Assembly (NCBI RefSeq): GCF_900112485.1
Contig: NZ_FOMG01000008.1
Span: 79,072-143,071 of the forward strand
DNA length: 64,000 nucleotides
From: Clostridium uliginosum
Lineage (GTDB): Bacteria > Bacillota > Clostridia > Clostridiales > Clostridiaceae
Reading direction: 5' to 3'
The position numbers and the translations under genes are program-made. Of the stretch, positions 18,953 through 29,300 are shown piece after piece (within the stretch, counting starts at the first letter, position 1; every line of letters begins with the position of its first letter). The notes beneath the pieces are model-generated. The model saw nothing but the letters and a program-made list of their open reading frames with translations, was not told where the DNA came from and searched no databases.

Positions 18953-19510
18953 ATGATTAAGGATATCATTAAAAATGCAGAAGTAAAAATGGGAAAAACT
19001 ATATCTGTGTTAGAATCAGATTTAGGAACTATGAAAGCAGGAAGAGCTAATCCAAGTATGCTTGACAGAATTCAAGTAGAGTACTATGGAAGTATGTGTC
19101 CATTATCACAAGTAGCAAACGTTTCTGCTCCAGAACCTAGAGTATTAATGGTAACACCATGGGAAAAACCACTATTAAAGGATATAGAAAGAGCAATTTT
19201 GAAATCAGACTTAGGTTTGAATCCTTCAAATGATGGATCAGTAATTAGATTGGTTATAGCTGAACTAACTGAAGAAACTAGAAAAAATCTTATAAAAAGA
19301 GTAAAGAAAACAGGAGAAGAAGCCAAAGTAGCAATTAGATCAATAAGAAGAGACGCTAATGAAAAGACAAAAGCATTAAAAAAAGATGGCGATATATCAG
19401 AAGATGAAACTAAAAAAGCTGAAGATGATATTCAAAAGAAAACAGATGCTATTATAAAAGAAATAGATAATATGATAGCTGTAAAAGAAAAAGAGATTAT
19501 ATCAATTTAA
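18953..19510 (+). CDS. frr: Ribosome recycling factor
   Basis: RRF splits post-termination ribosomes with EF-G. The 185-residue protein has the two-domain family pattern (LGTMKAGRANPSMLDRIQVEYYGS, LTEETRKNLIKRVKKTGEEAKVAIRSIRRDA). It starts 10 nt after pyrH behind AGGAGGATAATC. A strong terminator follows. Confidence 0.98.
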   Translation: MIKDIIKNAEVKMGKTISVLESDLGTMKAGRANPSMLDRIQVEYYGSMCPLSQVANVSAPEPRVLMVTPWEKPLLKDIERAILKSDLGLNPSNDGSVIRLVIAELTEETRKNLIKRVKKTGEEAKVAIRSIRRDANEKTKALKKDGDISEDETKKAEDDIQKKTDAIIKEIDNMIAVKEKEIISI

Positions 19511-19515
19511 ATCTC

Positions 19516-19545
19516 AAAAAGCCTGCTATTTAGCAGGCTTTTTCA
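19516..19545 (+). terminator. Intrinsic terminator after frr
   Basis: AAAAAGCCTGCTA / TAGCAGGCTTTTT hairpin with T-run. Confidence 0.92.
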
Positions 19546-19551
19546 TTAAAT

Positions 19552-19625
19552 GAGAAAGTAAATAACTATATTTACTTTCTCAAACTTACTCACTTAAGGC
19601 AAATGTGAGTGAAGTTTCCTTTAAA
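19552..19625. repeat. Two nested inverted repeats including the shared core module
   Basis: GAGAAAGTAAATA (19552-19564) pairs perfectly with TATTTACTTTCTC (19569-19581). Directly behind it, 19583-19622 (starting AACTTACTCACTTAAGG, ending GTGAAGTTTCCT) resembles the internal module of R1 and B2. No intact family A or B ends are visible here, so it may be a decayed element. Confidence 0.5.
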
Positions 19626-19648
19626 TTGTTAATTTCAGGGGGATAAAT

Positions 19649-20407
19649 ATGTTAGATATATTTAAATTTAAAAAAGATTCTCAAAAAGAATTTGTTTTGG
19701 ACATAAATAAAATACCAGCACATATTGCTATAATAATGGATGGAAATGGACGCTGGGCTAAAAAAAGAAAATTACCTAGAAGTATGGGACATAAAGCTGG
19801 AGTTGAGACTATTAGAAAGATAGTCAAAGAATCAAAAAGGCTAGGAGTTGGTTACTTAACTTTATATGCATTTTCAACTGAAAATTGGAAAAGACCTAAA
19901 GATGAACTAAGTACTTTGATGCAACTGTTAGTTTTATATTTAAAAAAAGAAGTAGATGAACTCAATAAAAATGGAGTGAAGATAAATGTACTTGGAGACA
20001 TTAGTAAATTTCCTATAGAGTGTCAAAATGAGTTGAAGCGAGCTGTGAAAATAACAAGTGAGAATGTTGATATAAATTTGAATCTTGCATTAAATTATGG
20101 TGGAAGAGATGAATTAGTTAGAGCAGTTAAACTTATTGCAAATGATTTAGAAAAACAAAAAATAAAAAATGAAGATATTAATGAAGAGTTAATATCAAAT
20201 TACATATATACTAAAGGTATGCCAGATCCAGATTTGATTATTAGACCTTCTGGAGAAAAAAGACTTAGTAATTTTTTATTATGGCAATGTGCTTATTCAG
20301 AATTTTGGTATTCTGATATAGCTTGGCCTGACTTTACAAAAGAGGATTTACAAAAGGCAATATTTGATTATCAAAATAGAGATAGAAGATTTGGTGGAAT
20401 AAAATAA
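19649..20407 (+). CDS. uppS: Isoprenyl transferase / undecaprenyl diphosphate synthase
   Basis: UppS builds the C55 lipid carrier for peptidoglycan by cis-condensation of isopentenyl diphosphate. The 252 residues contain the family motifs IIMDGNGRWAKKR (D31 for Mg binding), SMGHKAG, YAFSTENWKRP, NYGGRDELV and RPSGEKRLSNFLLWQCAYSE. SD AGGGGGATAA. cdsA follows 16 nt later, giving a lipid-precursor pair. Confidence 0.97.
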   Translation: MLDIFKFKKDSQKEFVLDINKIPAHIAIIMDGNGRWAKKRKLPRSMGHKAGVETIRKIVKESKRLGVGYLTLYAFSTENWKRPKDELSTLMQLLVLYLKKEVDELNKNGVKINVLGDISKFPIECQNELKRAVKITSENVDINLNLALNYGGRDELVRAVKLIANDLEKQKIKNEDINEELISNYIYTKGMPDPDLIIRPSGEKRLSNFLLWQCAYSEFWYSDIAWPDFTKEDLQKAIFDYQNRDRRFGGIK

Positions 20408-20423
20408 AAGGAGTGATTATTTT

Positions 20424-21218
20424 TTGAAATCTAATAATAGGTATTTAGGTGCACTTATGATTGCTCCGTTTATAATATTTGTTTTTCTTGGAGGAATTTA
20501 TCTTAAATCCTTTGTTCTTTTATTATCAGCAATAGGACTTTGGGAATTTTATAGTGCATTGAAGAAAAAAGAGTTTAAACCATTATCATTAATAGGATAT
20601 GCACTTCTTATAATATATTATATTTTAAACAATGATTTTAACAGCATGATGTATATTACTGTAATTTCTGTGTTTATTTTACTTATTATACCTGTTGTGA
20701 ATTTAAAGTATACTTTTATAGATGTTTCTCTAACATTGTTAGGGTTTATTTATGCAGGTATTTTATTTAGCTTTTTATATTTAGTTAATATAAAACCTTC
20801 AGGACAATTTTTAGTGTGGCTTATATTTATAGGCTCATGGATGACTGATACAAGTGCATTTTATTGTGGAAAATTTTTAGGTAAAAATAAACTTTGTCCT
20901 AAAGTTTCACCCAAAAAAACTATAGAGGGTTCTATAGGAGGACTTTTAGGCTCAGTTTTATTTTGTGGAATTTTTGGTATTATTGTTAATAAGTACGTGG
21001 CTATTATGCCATTGTATCATTACTTTATTATAGGGGCGCTATGTGGAGTATTTAGTCAATTTGGAGATTTAGTTGCTTCTTCAATTAAAAGATATTGTGG
21101 AATAAAAGATTATAGTAATCTTATTCCTGGACATGGTGGAATACTTGATAGATTTGATAGCATAATTTTTTCATCAACAGTAGTATTTTATTATTTAACA
21201 TTTGTAGTTTCAATTTAG
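20424..21218 (+). CDS. cdsA: Phosphatidate cytidylyltransferase
   Basis: CdsA makes CDP-diacylglycerol, the precursor of all membrane phospholipids. The 264-residue integral membrane protein has about eight hydrophobic segments and the C-terminal signature with KDYSNLIPGHGGILDRFDS. The start is TTG 20424, behind AAGGAGTGAT. Its TAG stop is formed at the junction with repeat R2: TA comes from the TTA target, G from the element. The uninterrupted site would read TAA. Confidence 0.95.
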   Translation: MKSNNRYLGALMIAPFIIFVFLGGIYLKSFVLLLSAIGLWEFYSALKKKEFKPLSLIGYALLIIYYILNNDFNSMMYITVISVFILLIIPVVNLKYTFIDVSLTLLGFIYAGILFSFLYLVNIKPSGQFLVWLIFIGSWMTDTSAFYCGKFLGKNKLCPKVSPKKTIEGSIGGLLGSVLFCGIFGIIVNKYVAIMPLYHYFIIGALCGVFSQFGDLVASSIKRYCGIKDYSNLIPGHGGILDRFDSIIFSSTVVFYYLTFVVSI

Positions 21219-21350
21219 GTATATTAAAAAAATAACAAGTAAGTCAGTTAGTCTATTTTGCGTCATAAGGAAGCTGGACTCGTAAAGGGGTATCTCGTTT
21301 TAAGAAAAAATATATGTCGCATTTTGACTTGTTATTTTTTTTCATATGCT
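21218..21350. mobile_element. Family A repeat, copy R2, inserted at the cdsA stop codon
   Basis: 133 bp between TTA direct repeats (21215-21217, 21351-21353). It is in the opposite orientation to R1: its left part (ACAAGTAAGTCAG, TAGTCTATTTTG, ATAAGGAAGCT) is the reverse complement of the right part of R1, and its right part holds the complement of AGTCAAAGATGCGAC. The last pair of the right end is CT instead of CC. Confidence 0.75.
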
Positions 21351-21558
21351 TTAATTAAAGAATTCTTTAATAATGTTAATAGCATAATGAATGAAAGTTA
21401 TACACTTGTAGTGTAACAATAAAATGAATGTAAAATAGAAATAAAAGAAAGATATATATCATAAAATATCTGGTGAAGTTTTATGATATAAAGCATAATA
21501 AAAAAGCTAAGAATTTTTTAATATATATATATAATTAATAGGGAAATTAGATAATTTA

Positions 21559-21670
21559 TTAACATATTATCTTGTTTTAATATAATGGTAATAAATTTAA
21601 TAATTTCATATATTGTCAAGAATATAAAGACGATAATTAAATTGAAGGACTCACAAGAGTTCTTTTTTTA
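21559..21670 (+). ncRNA. Candidate short transcript with promoter and terminator
   Basis: A promoter TTAACA (21559-21564), 16 nt, TATAAT (21581-21586) is followed about 60 nt downstream of the predicted start by a terminator hairpin AGGACTC-ACAA-GAGTTCT (21646-21663) with a run of T. This would give an RNA of about 75 nt (about 21593-21670). No reading frame is visible. It could be a small RNA or a decayed leader. The stretch 21354-21558 is A/T-rich with nothing recognised. Confidence 0.35.
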
Positions 21671-21827
21671 TCTTTTGCTATGTTTTAAGTGAGAATAAAA
21701 AATTGTATATTTTGTTGCTCGAACTTACTCAGTGAATGCATATGAGTAAAATTTCCTAAGTGAAGTTAACCGTGAATGAGCTTTATATTACAATGTCAAT
21801 ATTATTTTAAAACATAGATTTATCTTT
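21667..21827. mobile_element. Family B MITE-like element, copy B2
   Basis: About 143 bp (21676-21818) flanked by a 9-bp direct repeat TTTATCTTT (21667-21675, 21819-21827). The ends are TGCTATGTTTTAAG and the complement TCTATGTTTTAAAATAATA. The right end continues as the complement of TTGACATTGTAATATAAAGC, identical to the left end of B1. The middle (21721-21760) carries the shared module. It is an internally deleted relative of B1. Confidence 0.75.
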
Positions 21828-21936
21828 AGAAACATGTCTATATTTATAAAAATACATTTAATATTTTAAATGACTTTAATATATTATGGAACATTTAAAA
21901 AGTATTTAAAGCATATATTATAAAAATGCTTTAAGG

Positions 21937-22908
21937 ATGGTGAATAATATTTTAAAAAAATATAAAAAGATTTTATCATTAATAATATTACTCTTAGTAA
22001 TGCTTATAACAACATACATTATAAAATATTATTTTAAACCATTTTTGTCTATGATTATTATGTTTTTAATAGCTAATCCGGTGTATAAATTTATGATTAA
22101 AATAAATATTCCAGATAAGATAGCTGGTGCATTAAGTATTGTAATAATAAATATTTTATTGATTTTAATTCTTTTGTATTTAGGTAGTGGAATTTTTGAT
22201 ATATTCCAAAAAATATATTTAACTAATATTGAGAACATAAATAAGTTTATTCAAGATATATATTCTGCTTTGAATTTAGATATCAAAAACATTAAAATAG
22301 GGAAAAGTGTGCTTTCTATAATTAATCAAGAAAGCATAAGAAGAGGTGCACTAACAACTGGAGAGGGTGTTATTGCATACTTTATAGGAAATATATCTGC
22401 TTTTTTTGTATTAGTAGATAGAGAAAAGTTAAGGGAGTTAATTCTTATACTGTTTCCTAAGGATATAATGCTAAAAATAAAAAAACAAAAAGAAAACTTT
22501 AGTCAAATGTTTATAATAGAAATTATCTTAGTATTAATATCTACTTTAGAAATTATAATTGGTTTTTCAATACTTAGAATATCAAATCCATTTATTTTAG
22601 GAATTTTATGTGGTGCTTTAGACATATTACCTTATGTAGGAACTATAATTGTATTTATTCCAATTATAATATACAATATTATAATGAAGAATTTTCTACT
22701 CGCATTTGGACTTATGTGTTTATATATATTAGTTCAAGTAATAAGGGAAATTTTAGAAGCAAAATTTTTGAGTGATAAACTAGATATACACCCCTTATTA
22801 GTATTAATTTCTATATATATTGGGGTAGAAGTTTTTGGGATTTTAGGTATATTAGTTGGACCAATGTATAGTATTTTAGCAAAAGAAATAATTTATAGTT
22901 CTAGTTAA
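21937..22908 (+). CDS. AI-2E family transporter-like membrane protein
   Basis: The 323-residue protein has about seven or eight hydrophobic helices and the family pattern of PF01594: an N-terminal helix pair, a central soluble part (NIENINKFIQDIY), and the C-terminal block with LGILCGALDILPYVGTIIVFIP and ILGILVGPMYSILAKEI. Members export or import diverse small molecules or ions; the substrate cannot be predicted. The start is uncertain: ATG 21937 overlaps the SD-like AAGGATGG, and GTG 21940 or a near-cognate codon downstream is possible. The stop TAA forms the left flank of repeat R3. Confidence 0.8.
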   Translation: MVNNILKKYKKILSLIILLLVMLITTYIIKYYFKPFLSMIIMFLIANPVYKFMIKINIPDKIAGALSIVIINILLILILLYLGSGIFDIFQKIYLTNIENINKFIQDIYSALNLDIKNIKIGKSVLSIINQESIRRGALTTGEGVIAYFIGNISAFFVLVDREKLRELILILFPKDIMLKIKKQKENFSQMFIIEIILVLISTLEIIIGFSILRISNPFILGILCGALDILPYVGTIIVFIPIIIYNIIMKNFLLAFGLMCLYILVQVIREILEAKFLSDKLDIHPLLVLISIYIGVEVFGILGILVGPMYSILAKEIIYSSS

Positions 22909-22949
22909 GGCATTGTAAAATAACGCTGTTTTATTAGTGTTTCAATGTC
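22909..22949. mobile_element. Family A repeat remnant, copy R3, at the permease stop codon
   Basis: The permease stop TAA is followed directly by GGCATTGTAAAATAAC, the same sequence that opens compact copy R5, then GTTTTATTA and a decayed right end CAATGTCAGTAA. Short version, about 41 bp. Confidence 0.5.
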
Positions 22950-22975
22950 AGTAATACAGTTTTAGGAGGATGAAA

Positions 22976-24133
22976 ATGAAGAGACTCTCTATATTAGGTG
23001 TAACAGGTTCAATTGGAACCCAAACCTTAAACGTAATTAAAAAATCAAAAGGGGAATTAAAGCTAATTGGTGCGACAGCTAATTCTTCGGTGAATAAAAT
23101 AATTGAAATAATTGATGAGTTTAATCCTCCATATGTAGGAATGATGAATCTAGAGTGTGCAGATGAAGTTAAAAAATATTGCATAGAAAATGATAAACAA
23201 ACTACGGTTTTTTCAGGAATTGAAGGTCTTAATAAAATAGCTTCACTAGATGAAATTGACATAGTAATGACATCTTTAGTTGGTATGATAGGGTTGGAAC
23301 CTACTTTAGAAGCTATAAAAGCAAAAAAAGATATAGCGTTAGCAAATAAAGAAACCTTGGTTGTTGCAGGAGAGCTTGTTATGAGTGAAGCTAAAAAGTA
23401 TGGAGTTAAGATACTTCCTGTAGACTCAGAGCATAGTGCTATTTTTCAATCTTTAAGAGGAAATGATTTAAGAACGCTTAAAAAAATAATATTAACTGCA
23501 TCAGGTGGCCCTTTTAGAGGGAAAAAATTAGAAGATCTAAAAAATATACAGGTAGAAGATGCACTAAAGCATCCCAAATGGAATATGGGAAGAAAAATAT
23601 CTATAGATTCTGCAACCTTAATGAATAAAGGTTTGGAAGTAATAGAAGCGCATTGGCTTTTTGATTGTGATTATGAAAATATACAAGTAGTAGTACATCC
23701 TGAAAGTATTGTACATTCAATGGTTGAATATAGTGATGCAAGTATTATTGCACAATTAGGTGCACAAGATATGAGATTACCAATACAATATGCACTTAAT
23801 TATACAGAACGAAAAAATTTAATTGCAGATACTTTAGATTTTTATGAAGTATCAAAATTAACCTTTGAAAAACCTGATTTGCAAACATTTAAGCCGTTAT
23901 TATTAGCATATAAAGCAGGAAAAATAGGAGGACTTATGCCAACTATTTTAAATGGAGCTAATGAAGCAGCAGTAGAATTATTTTTAAATAAGAAGATAAA
24001 ATTTTTAAACATAGCAGATATTATAGAAAAATCAATGGAAGTATTTAAAAGTGAGATAGATAAACCTTTAACACTAAAAAATATAATTGATTTAGACAAA
24101 AGAGTTAAAGAATATGTAGTAAGTAGCATATAG
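22976..24133 (+). CDS. dxr: 1-deoxy-D-xylulose 5-phosphate reductoisomerase
   Basis: Dxr catalyses the NADPH-dependent second step of the MEP isoprenoid pathway. The 385 residues show the NADPH site GVTGSIGTQTL, ANKETLVVAGELV, and the metal/substrate loop LPVDSEHSAIFQ, plus KHPKWNMGRKISIDSATLMNKGLE. ATG 22976 is chosen because the in-frame ATG at 22970 overlaps the SD AGGAGGA. Next come rseP and ispG; ispG is another MEP enzyme, so the cluster feeds uppS upstream. Confidence 0.97.
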   Translation: MKRLSILGVTGSIGTQTLNVIKKSKGELKLIGATANSSVNKIIEIIDEFNPPYVGMMNLECADEVKKYCIENDKQTTVFSGIEGLNKIASLDEIDIVMTSLVGMIGLEPTLEAIKAKKDIALANKETLVVAGELVMSEAKKYGVKILPVDSEHSAIFQSLRGNDLRTLKKIILTASGGPFRGKKLEDLKNIQVEDALKHPKWNMGRKISIDSATLMNKGLEVIEAHWLFDCDYENIQVVVHPESIVHSMVEYSDASIIAQLGAQDMRLPIQYALNYTERKNLIADTLDFYEVSKLTFEKPDLQTFKPLLLAYKAGKIGGLMPTILNGANEAAVELFLNKKIKFLNIADIIEKSMEVFKSEIDKPLTLKNIIDLDKRVKEYVVSSI

Positions 24134-24149
24134 GGAAGGATGGAATAGA

Positions 24150-25160
24150 ATGTATATAGTTTTAGCAATATTAGCTTTTGGAGTTTTAATAATAGTTCAT
24201 GAATTTGGACATTTCGCTTTAGCAAAATTAAATGGAGTAAAAGTTGATGAATTTTCAATTGGTATGGGACCAAAGATATTATCTAGACAAGGCAAAGAAA
24301 CTAAGTATTCACTAGGAATTTTTCCAATAGGTGGATATGTAAAAATGATGGGTGAAGAAGAAGATGTTGAGGATGAAAGAAGTTTTTCAGCTAAATCACC
24401 ACTAAGAAGAATAAGTATTATAATTGCTGGAGCAATTATGAATTATATTTTAGCTATAATTATATTCACTTGTACTTTGCATAATTTTGGATATGCATTG
24501 CCAGTAGCAGCAGGAATTGAACCTGGAACTCCAGCGTATGAAGCAGGATTACAAAATGGAGATGAAATATTAAAAATTGACAAATCTAAAGTATTTTCAA
24601 CTATTGATGTTACTTCTGAAGTACTTTTGTCAAAAGGGAATTCTATGGATTTTTCAATAAAAAGAGATGGAGAAATTAAAAGTGTTACAGTAACTCCACA
24701 AAAAAATGCAGAAGGAAATTTAAAAATTGGACTTGGTTTTGAGACAGAAAAAAATCATACATGGGGATCTAGTGTAAAACAAAGCTTTAGACAAACTACA
24801 TCATTGGTTTCTGTAACTTTTAAGGGGCTTAAGACGATATTTACCGGAAAAGCAAATCTTAAAACTGATGTAGGTGGACCTCTTACAATAGTTAAAATGT
24901 CAGCAGCAACAGCTAAAAGTAGTATTTGGGATTTGGTAAATTTTGTAGGTTATATAAGTGTTAATTTAGCTGTATTTAATATGTTACCATTTCCAGCATT
25001 AGATGGCGGTTGGACTGTAATTTTATTAATTGAATTAATAACAAGAAGAAAAGTTCCAGATAAGATTGTAGGGACATTAAACTATTTAGGATTTATTGTG
25101 CTGATAGGACTCATGATTTTGGTAACCATAAAGGATATTATATTCCCATTTAAGTTTTAG
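24150..25160 (+). CDS. rseP: RseP/RasP site-2 membrane zinc metalloprotease
   Basis: This intramembrane protease cleaves anti-sigma factors and signal-peptide remnants. The 336-residue protein has HEFGH (H17, E18, H21) in its first membrane helix, FSIGMGPKI, a PDZ domain (about 115-190), and the C-terminal LDG motif NMLPFPALDGGW giving the third metal ligand. It lies between dxr and ispG with spacings of 16 and 12 nt, as in many clostridia. Confidence 0.96.
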   Translation: MYIVLAILAFGVLIIVHEFGHFALAKLNGVKVDEFSIGMGPKILSRQGKETKYSLGIFPIGGYVKMMGEEEDVEDERSFSAKSPLRRISIIIAGAIMNYILAIIIFTCTLHNFGYALPVAAGIEPGTPAYEAGLQNGDEILKIDKSKVFSTIDVTSEVLLSKGNSMDFSIKRDGEIKSVTVTPQKNAEGNLKIGLGFETEKNHTWGSSVKQSFRQTTSLVSVTFKGLKTIFTGKANLKTDVGGPLTIVKMSAATAKSSIWDLVNFVGYISVNLAVFNMLPFPALDGGWTVILLIELITRRKVPDKIVGTLNYLGFIVLIGLMILVTIKDIIFPFKF

Positions 25161-25172
25161 GAGATGGATGTA

Positions 25173-26222
25173 ATGGAAAGAAGAACTTCAAGAAAAGTTA
25201 AGGTTGGAAATACATATGTTGGAGGAGATGCTCCAATTACTGTTCAATCTATGACTAATACGGATACAAGAGATGTGGAAAACACATTAAATCAAATAAA
25301 TTTATTATATAAAGCAGGTTGTGACATAGTAAGATGTGCGGTGTTAGATTTAGAAGCAGTAAAAGCCTTAAAAGAAATAACTGAAAAATCACCAATACCA
25401 GTAGTAGCTGATATACATTTTGATTATAAGTTAGCATTACAATCAATTGAAAGTGGAGTATCTGCATTAAGAATTAATCCTGGAAATATAGGAAGTATTG
25501 AAAGAATTAAAGCAGTCGCTAATGCATGTAAGGAAAAGCAAATACCAATAAGAATAGGTGTTAATTCTGGTTCTTTAGAAAAAGATATTTTAGAAAGAAA
25601 CGGAAAACCAACAGCAGAAGGGTTAGTTGAAAGTGCTTTAAGGCATGTCAAAATACTAGAAGAATTGGATTTTTACGATATAGTTATTTCAATAAAGTCT
25701 TCAAATGTAAACATGATGATAGATTGCTATAGGTTAATGAGTGAAAAATGTAATTATCCTCTTCATTTAGGTGTTACAGAAGCAGGAACTGTTTATAAGG
25801 GAACAATTAAATCAAGTATAGGAATAGGAACTCTTCTTGCAGAGGGGATAGGAGATACTATAAGGGTATCTTTAACTAGTGATCCTGTTGAAGAGGTGAA
25901 AGTTGGATTAGAAATTCTTAAAGCTTTAGGACTTAAAAAAGGTGGAGTTAATTTTGTGTCTTGTCCTACATGTGGAAGAACACAAATAAACCTTATTAAG
26001 ATTGCGAGTGAAGTTGAAAAAAGACTTGAAACTTGTGATAAAAATATTAAAGTGGCAGTTATGGGTTGTGTTGTAAACGGACCTGGAGAAGCTAGAGAAG
26101 CAGATATTGGAATTGCAGGAGGAAAAGGTGAAGGAATTATATTTAAAAAAGGCCAGATAATAAAGAAAGTGAAAGAAGAAGAATTAATAGATGCACTTAT
26201 GGATGAAATAAATAATCTTTAG
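25173..26222 (+). CDS. ispG: 4-hydroxy-3-methylbut-2-en-1-yl diphosphate synthase
   Basis: IspG (GcpE) is the [4Fe-4S] enzyme that makes HMBPP in the MEP pathway. The 349-residue protein shows the TIM-barrel start (VGGDAPITVQSMTNTDT, RINPGNIGS) and the cluster cysteines C264, C267 and C299 (SCPTCGRT, GCVVNGPGEARE). ATG 25173 is preferred: an in-frame ATG at 25164 abuts the SD AGGAG. The TAG stop overlaps a decayed family A repeat (R4). Confidence 0.97.
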   Translation: MERRTSRKVKVGNTYVGGDAPITVQSMTNTDTRDVENTLNQINLLYKAGCDIVRCAVLDLEAVKALKEITEKSPIPVVADIHFDYKLALQSIESGVSALRINPGNIGSIERIKAVANACKEKQIPIRIGVNSGSLEKDILERNGKPTAEGLVESALRHVKILEELDFYDIVISIKSSNVNMMIDCYRLMSEKCNYPLHLGVTEAGTVYKGTIKSSIGIGTLLAEGIGDTIRVSLTSDPVEEVKVGLEILKALGLKKGGVNFVSCPTCGRTQINLIKIASEVEKRLETCDKNIKVAVMGCVVNGPGEAREADIGIAGGKGEGIIFKKGQIIKKVKEEELIDALMDEINNL

Positions 26223-26271
26223 AAGTTCAAAAAAGACAATAATACTGACTAGTTAGTTATTTGAAGATGAC
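26222..26271. mobile_element. Family A repeat remnant, copy R4, at the ispG stop codon
   Basis: The sequence after the ispG TA(G) reads GAAGTTCAAAAAAGACAATA then TGACTAG, TTAGTTATTTGAAGATGAC and TAA. It aligns along its length with compact copy R7 (CATATTCAAAAAAGTAATAAG...), although the terminal GG/CC are mutated. Confidence 0.45.
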
Positions 26272-26291
26272 TAAAATATAAGTTGCATTTT

Positions 26292-26320
26292 TAGAGGGAT
26301 ATAAATCCCTCTATTTATTT
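26292..26320 (+). terminator. Terminator after dxr-rseP-ispG
   Basis: TAGAGGGAT, loop ATAA, ATCCCTCTA, then TTTATTT. It lies 20 nt before the polC SD. Confidence 0.75.
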
Positions 26321-26340
26321 GTAGAAAGGAGAGTGGTTCT

Positions 26341-29300
26341 TTGAGTCAAGAATTCATACAGAAGTTAACAAAAGAAATAAATAAGAATGAATCGTTAGAA
26401 GACAAACAGATACAGCTTTTGAGATTCCAGTTTTATAAAAGAAGTGGTATTCTTAAAGTTATATTAAAATCAATGGAATCACTAAATAGCCAAGAAGAAG
26501 AAAAGTTAAAAAGATTAATTATAAAGAATTTAGGTTTTGATATAAACATAGAACTTCTATGTTATAAAGATGTAACTAATGTATCATTAGAAGAAATTAA
26601 TGAGAAGCATTGGTTTAATGTTGCTGAAGAGATAGCTAAAAAATTTCCATTATGTCGTCCTATGTTATATTCCCAAAATAGAAAAATTGAAAATAACATG
26701 ATAAATATATACTCTGGAAATCAAACATTGTTAAATCATGTTTTAAATAAAAAAATTAATTTATTATTAGCAACAAATATTAATGATATTTTTAATGTTT
26801 GTACTAAAGTGAATTTTAAGTTTGATGATACTTTATTAATAAATGAAGAATATGAAACTACGAAAAAACAAGAAAATCTTAAAATAATAAAAGAAGTTAT
26901 GAATAATAGAGAAGTATACAAAGAAAATAAACCTAACAATACTTCACAGAATAATGATAAAAAAGATAATTACTATAAGAGGAATGAGAATAAAAGCGAT
27001 TATTCATCATATAAGAAAGAACCTAAAGATGAAAATACTATTCTTGGAAGGTCTATCAAGATTGAAGCTACAAGTATAAAGGATATAGATGAAACAACAG
27101 GTTATGTTGCAATAATTGGAGAAGTATTTAAAACTGATATTATTGAAACAAAGACAGGAAAAACTATTCTAACATTTTATGTTACAGATTATACTAGCTC
27201 AATTACAGTCAAGTGTTTCCTAAAGTCACAAGATAAAGAAAGTGTCCTAGATGAGGTTAAAAAAGGGCTCTACTGCAAAGTTAGAGGAGAAGCTGTGTAT
27301 GATACATATGCTAGAGAAGTTGTAATAATGGGTAGAGACATAGCTAAAATGAAGAAAATTAATAGAATGGATGGAGCAAGGGAAAAGAGAATAGAATTAC
27401 ATTTACATACTAATATGAGTAGTATGGATGGAATAACATGCGCATCTAAACTAATTGAAACAGCTTCCAAATGGGGTCATGAGGCAATTGCAATAACAGA
27501 TCATGGCGTAGTTCAAGCTTATCCAGAAGCACAGACTGCTTCAAAAAAGAATAAAATAAAAATACTTTATGGAGTGGAAGGATATTTAGTTGATAATGGA
27601 GTTCCAATTGTAATAAATGAAAAAGGAAATTCATTAGAAGACACATTTGTGGTTTTTGATATAGAAACCACAGGTTTTTCACCAGTTAATGATAAAATAA
27701 TAGAGATTGGTGCAGTTAAAATTAAAAATGGAGAAGTTATAGATAAATTTAGTTGTTTTGTTAATCCAGAAAGAGATATTCCTTATAAAATTACTGAGTT
27801 AACAAGTATAAATAGTGATATGGTAAAGAATGAAGAAAATATTCAAAATGTACTTCCAAAATTTATGGAGTTTTGTGGAGAATGTGTAATAGTAGCTCAC
27901 AATGCTTCGTTTGATACAGGATTTATAAAGAAAAACTGCAGGGATTTAGGAATCATGTTTGACTTACCAATAATGGATACAGTTACCTTAGCTAGATTTT
28001 TATATCCTGAATTAAAGAAGGTTAAACTAAATATAGTTGCAAAATATTTAGGGATTTCGCTAGAAAATCATCATAGAGCAATAGATGATGCTAAAGCAAC
28101 AGCAGAAATACTTCTAAAGTCCTTTGAAAAGATACAAGAGGATTATGAAATACAAGATTTGAGGTCATTAAATGAATTGTTTTTGTCAAAGGTTGATATA
28201 AAAAAACAACCAACGTATCATATAATTATTTTAGCTAAAACTCAAGAGGGATTAAAAAATCTTTATAAATTAGTATCAGAAGCTCATATAAATAACTTTT
28301 TTAGAAGACCTAGAACGCCTAAAACTTTACTTTCTGAAATGAGAGAAGGACTTATAATAGGTTCAGCTTGTGAAGCAGGAGAATTATATAGGGCTATTTT
28401 AGATGGGCGTAGTGATCAAGAATTAAAAGAAATTATAGAGTTTTATGATTACTTAGAGATTCAGCCTATTGCAAATAATAATTTTCTTCTTGTTAAAGGA
28501 TCAGTAAGAGATGAAGAAGAACTGAGAAATATAAATAAAAGAATATATAGATTAGGTAAAGAATGTAACAAACCAACTGTTGCTACAGGTGATGTTCATT
28601 TTTTAAATCCTAACGATGAGGCTTTTAGGAAAATAATTATGGCAGGACAAGGATTTAGTGATGCTGATAAACAGCCTCCCCTTTATTTAAAAACAACTGA
28701 AGAAATGTTAAATGAATTTTCTTATTTAGGAGAAGACATTGCAAAAGAAGTTGTTATTTATAATCCTAAAAAAATATCAGATAGTATTAATGTTTTAAAA
28801 CCTATTCCCGATGAAACTTATCCACCTAAAATAGAAGGTGCTGAAGAAGATATTAAAAATATGACTTTGAAAAAAGTTCATGACATATATGGAGAAGTTC
28901 TTCCAGAGGTTGTTCAAAAGAGACTAGATAAAGAACTTAATTCTATAATAAATAATGGATATGCTGTACTTTATCTAATAGCTCAAAAGCTTGTTGCAAA
29001 ATCTACAGAAGATGGATATTTAGTTGGATCAAGAGGATCTGTTGGATCTTCATTTGTAGCTACTATGTCAGATATTACTGAAGTTAATGGATTACCACCA
29101 CATTATGTTTGTACAAAATGTAAAAAATCAGAATTCTTTTTAGATGGTTCGGTAAGTTCTGGAGCTGATTTGCCAGACAAAAATTGCCCGGACTGCAATA
29201 TTCCATATAAAAAAGATGGTCATGATATACCATTTGAAACATTTTTAGGCTTTGAAGGTGATAAAGAACCTGACATTGACCTTAACTTTTCAGGTGAATA

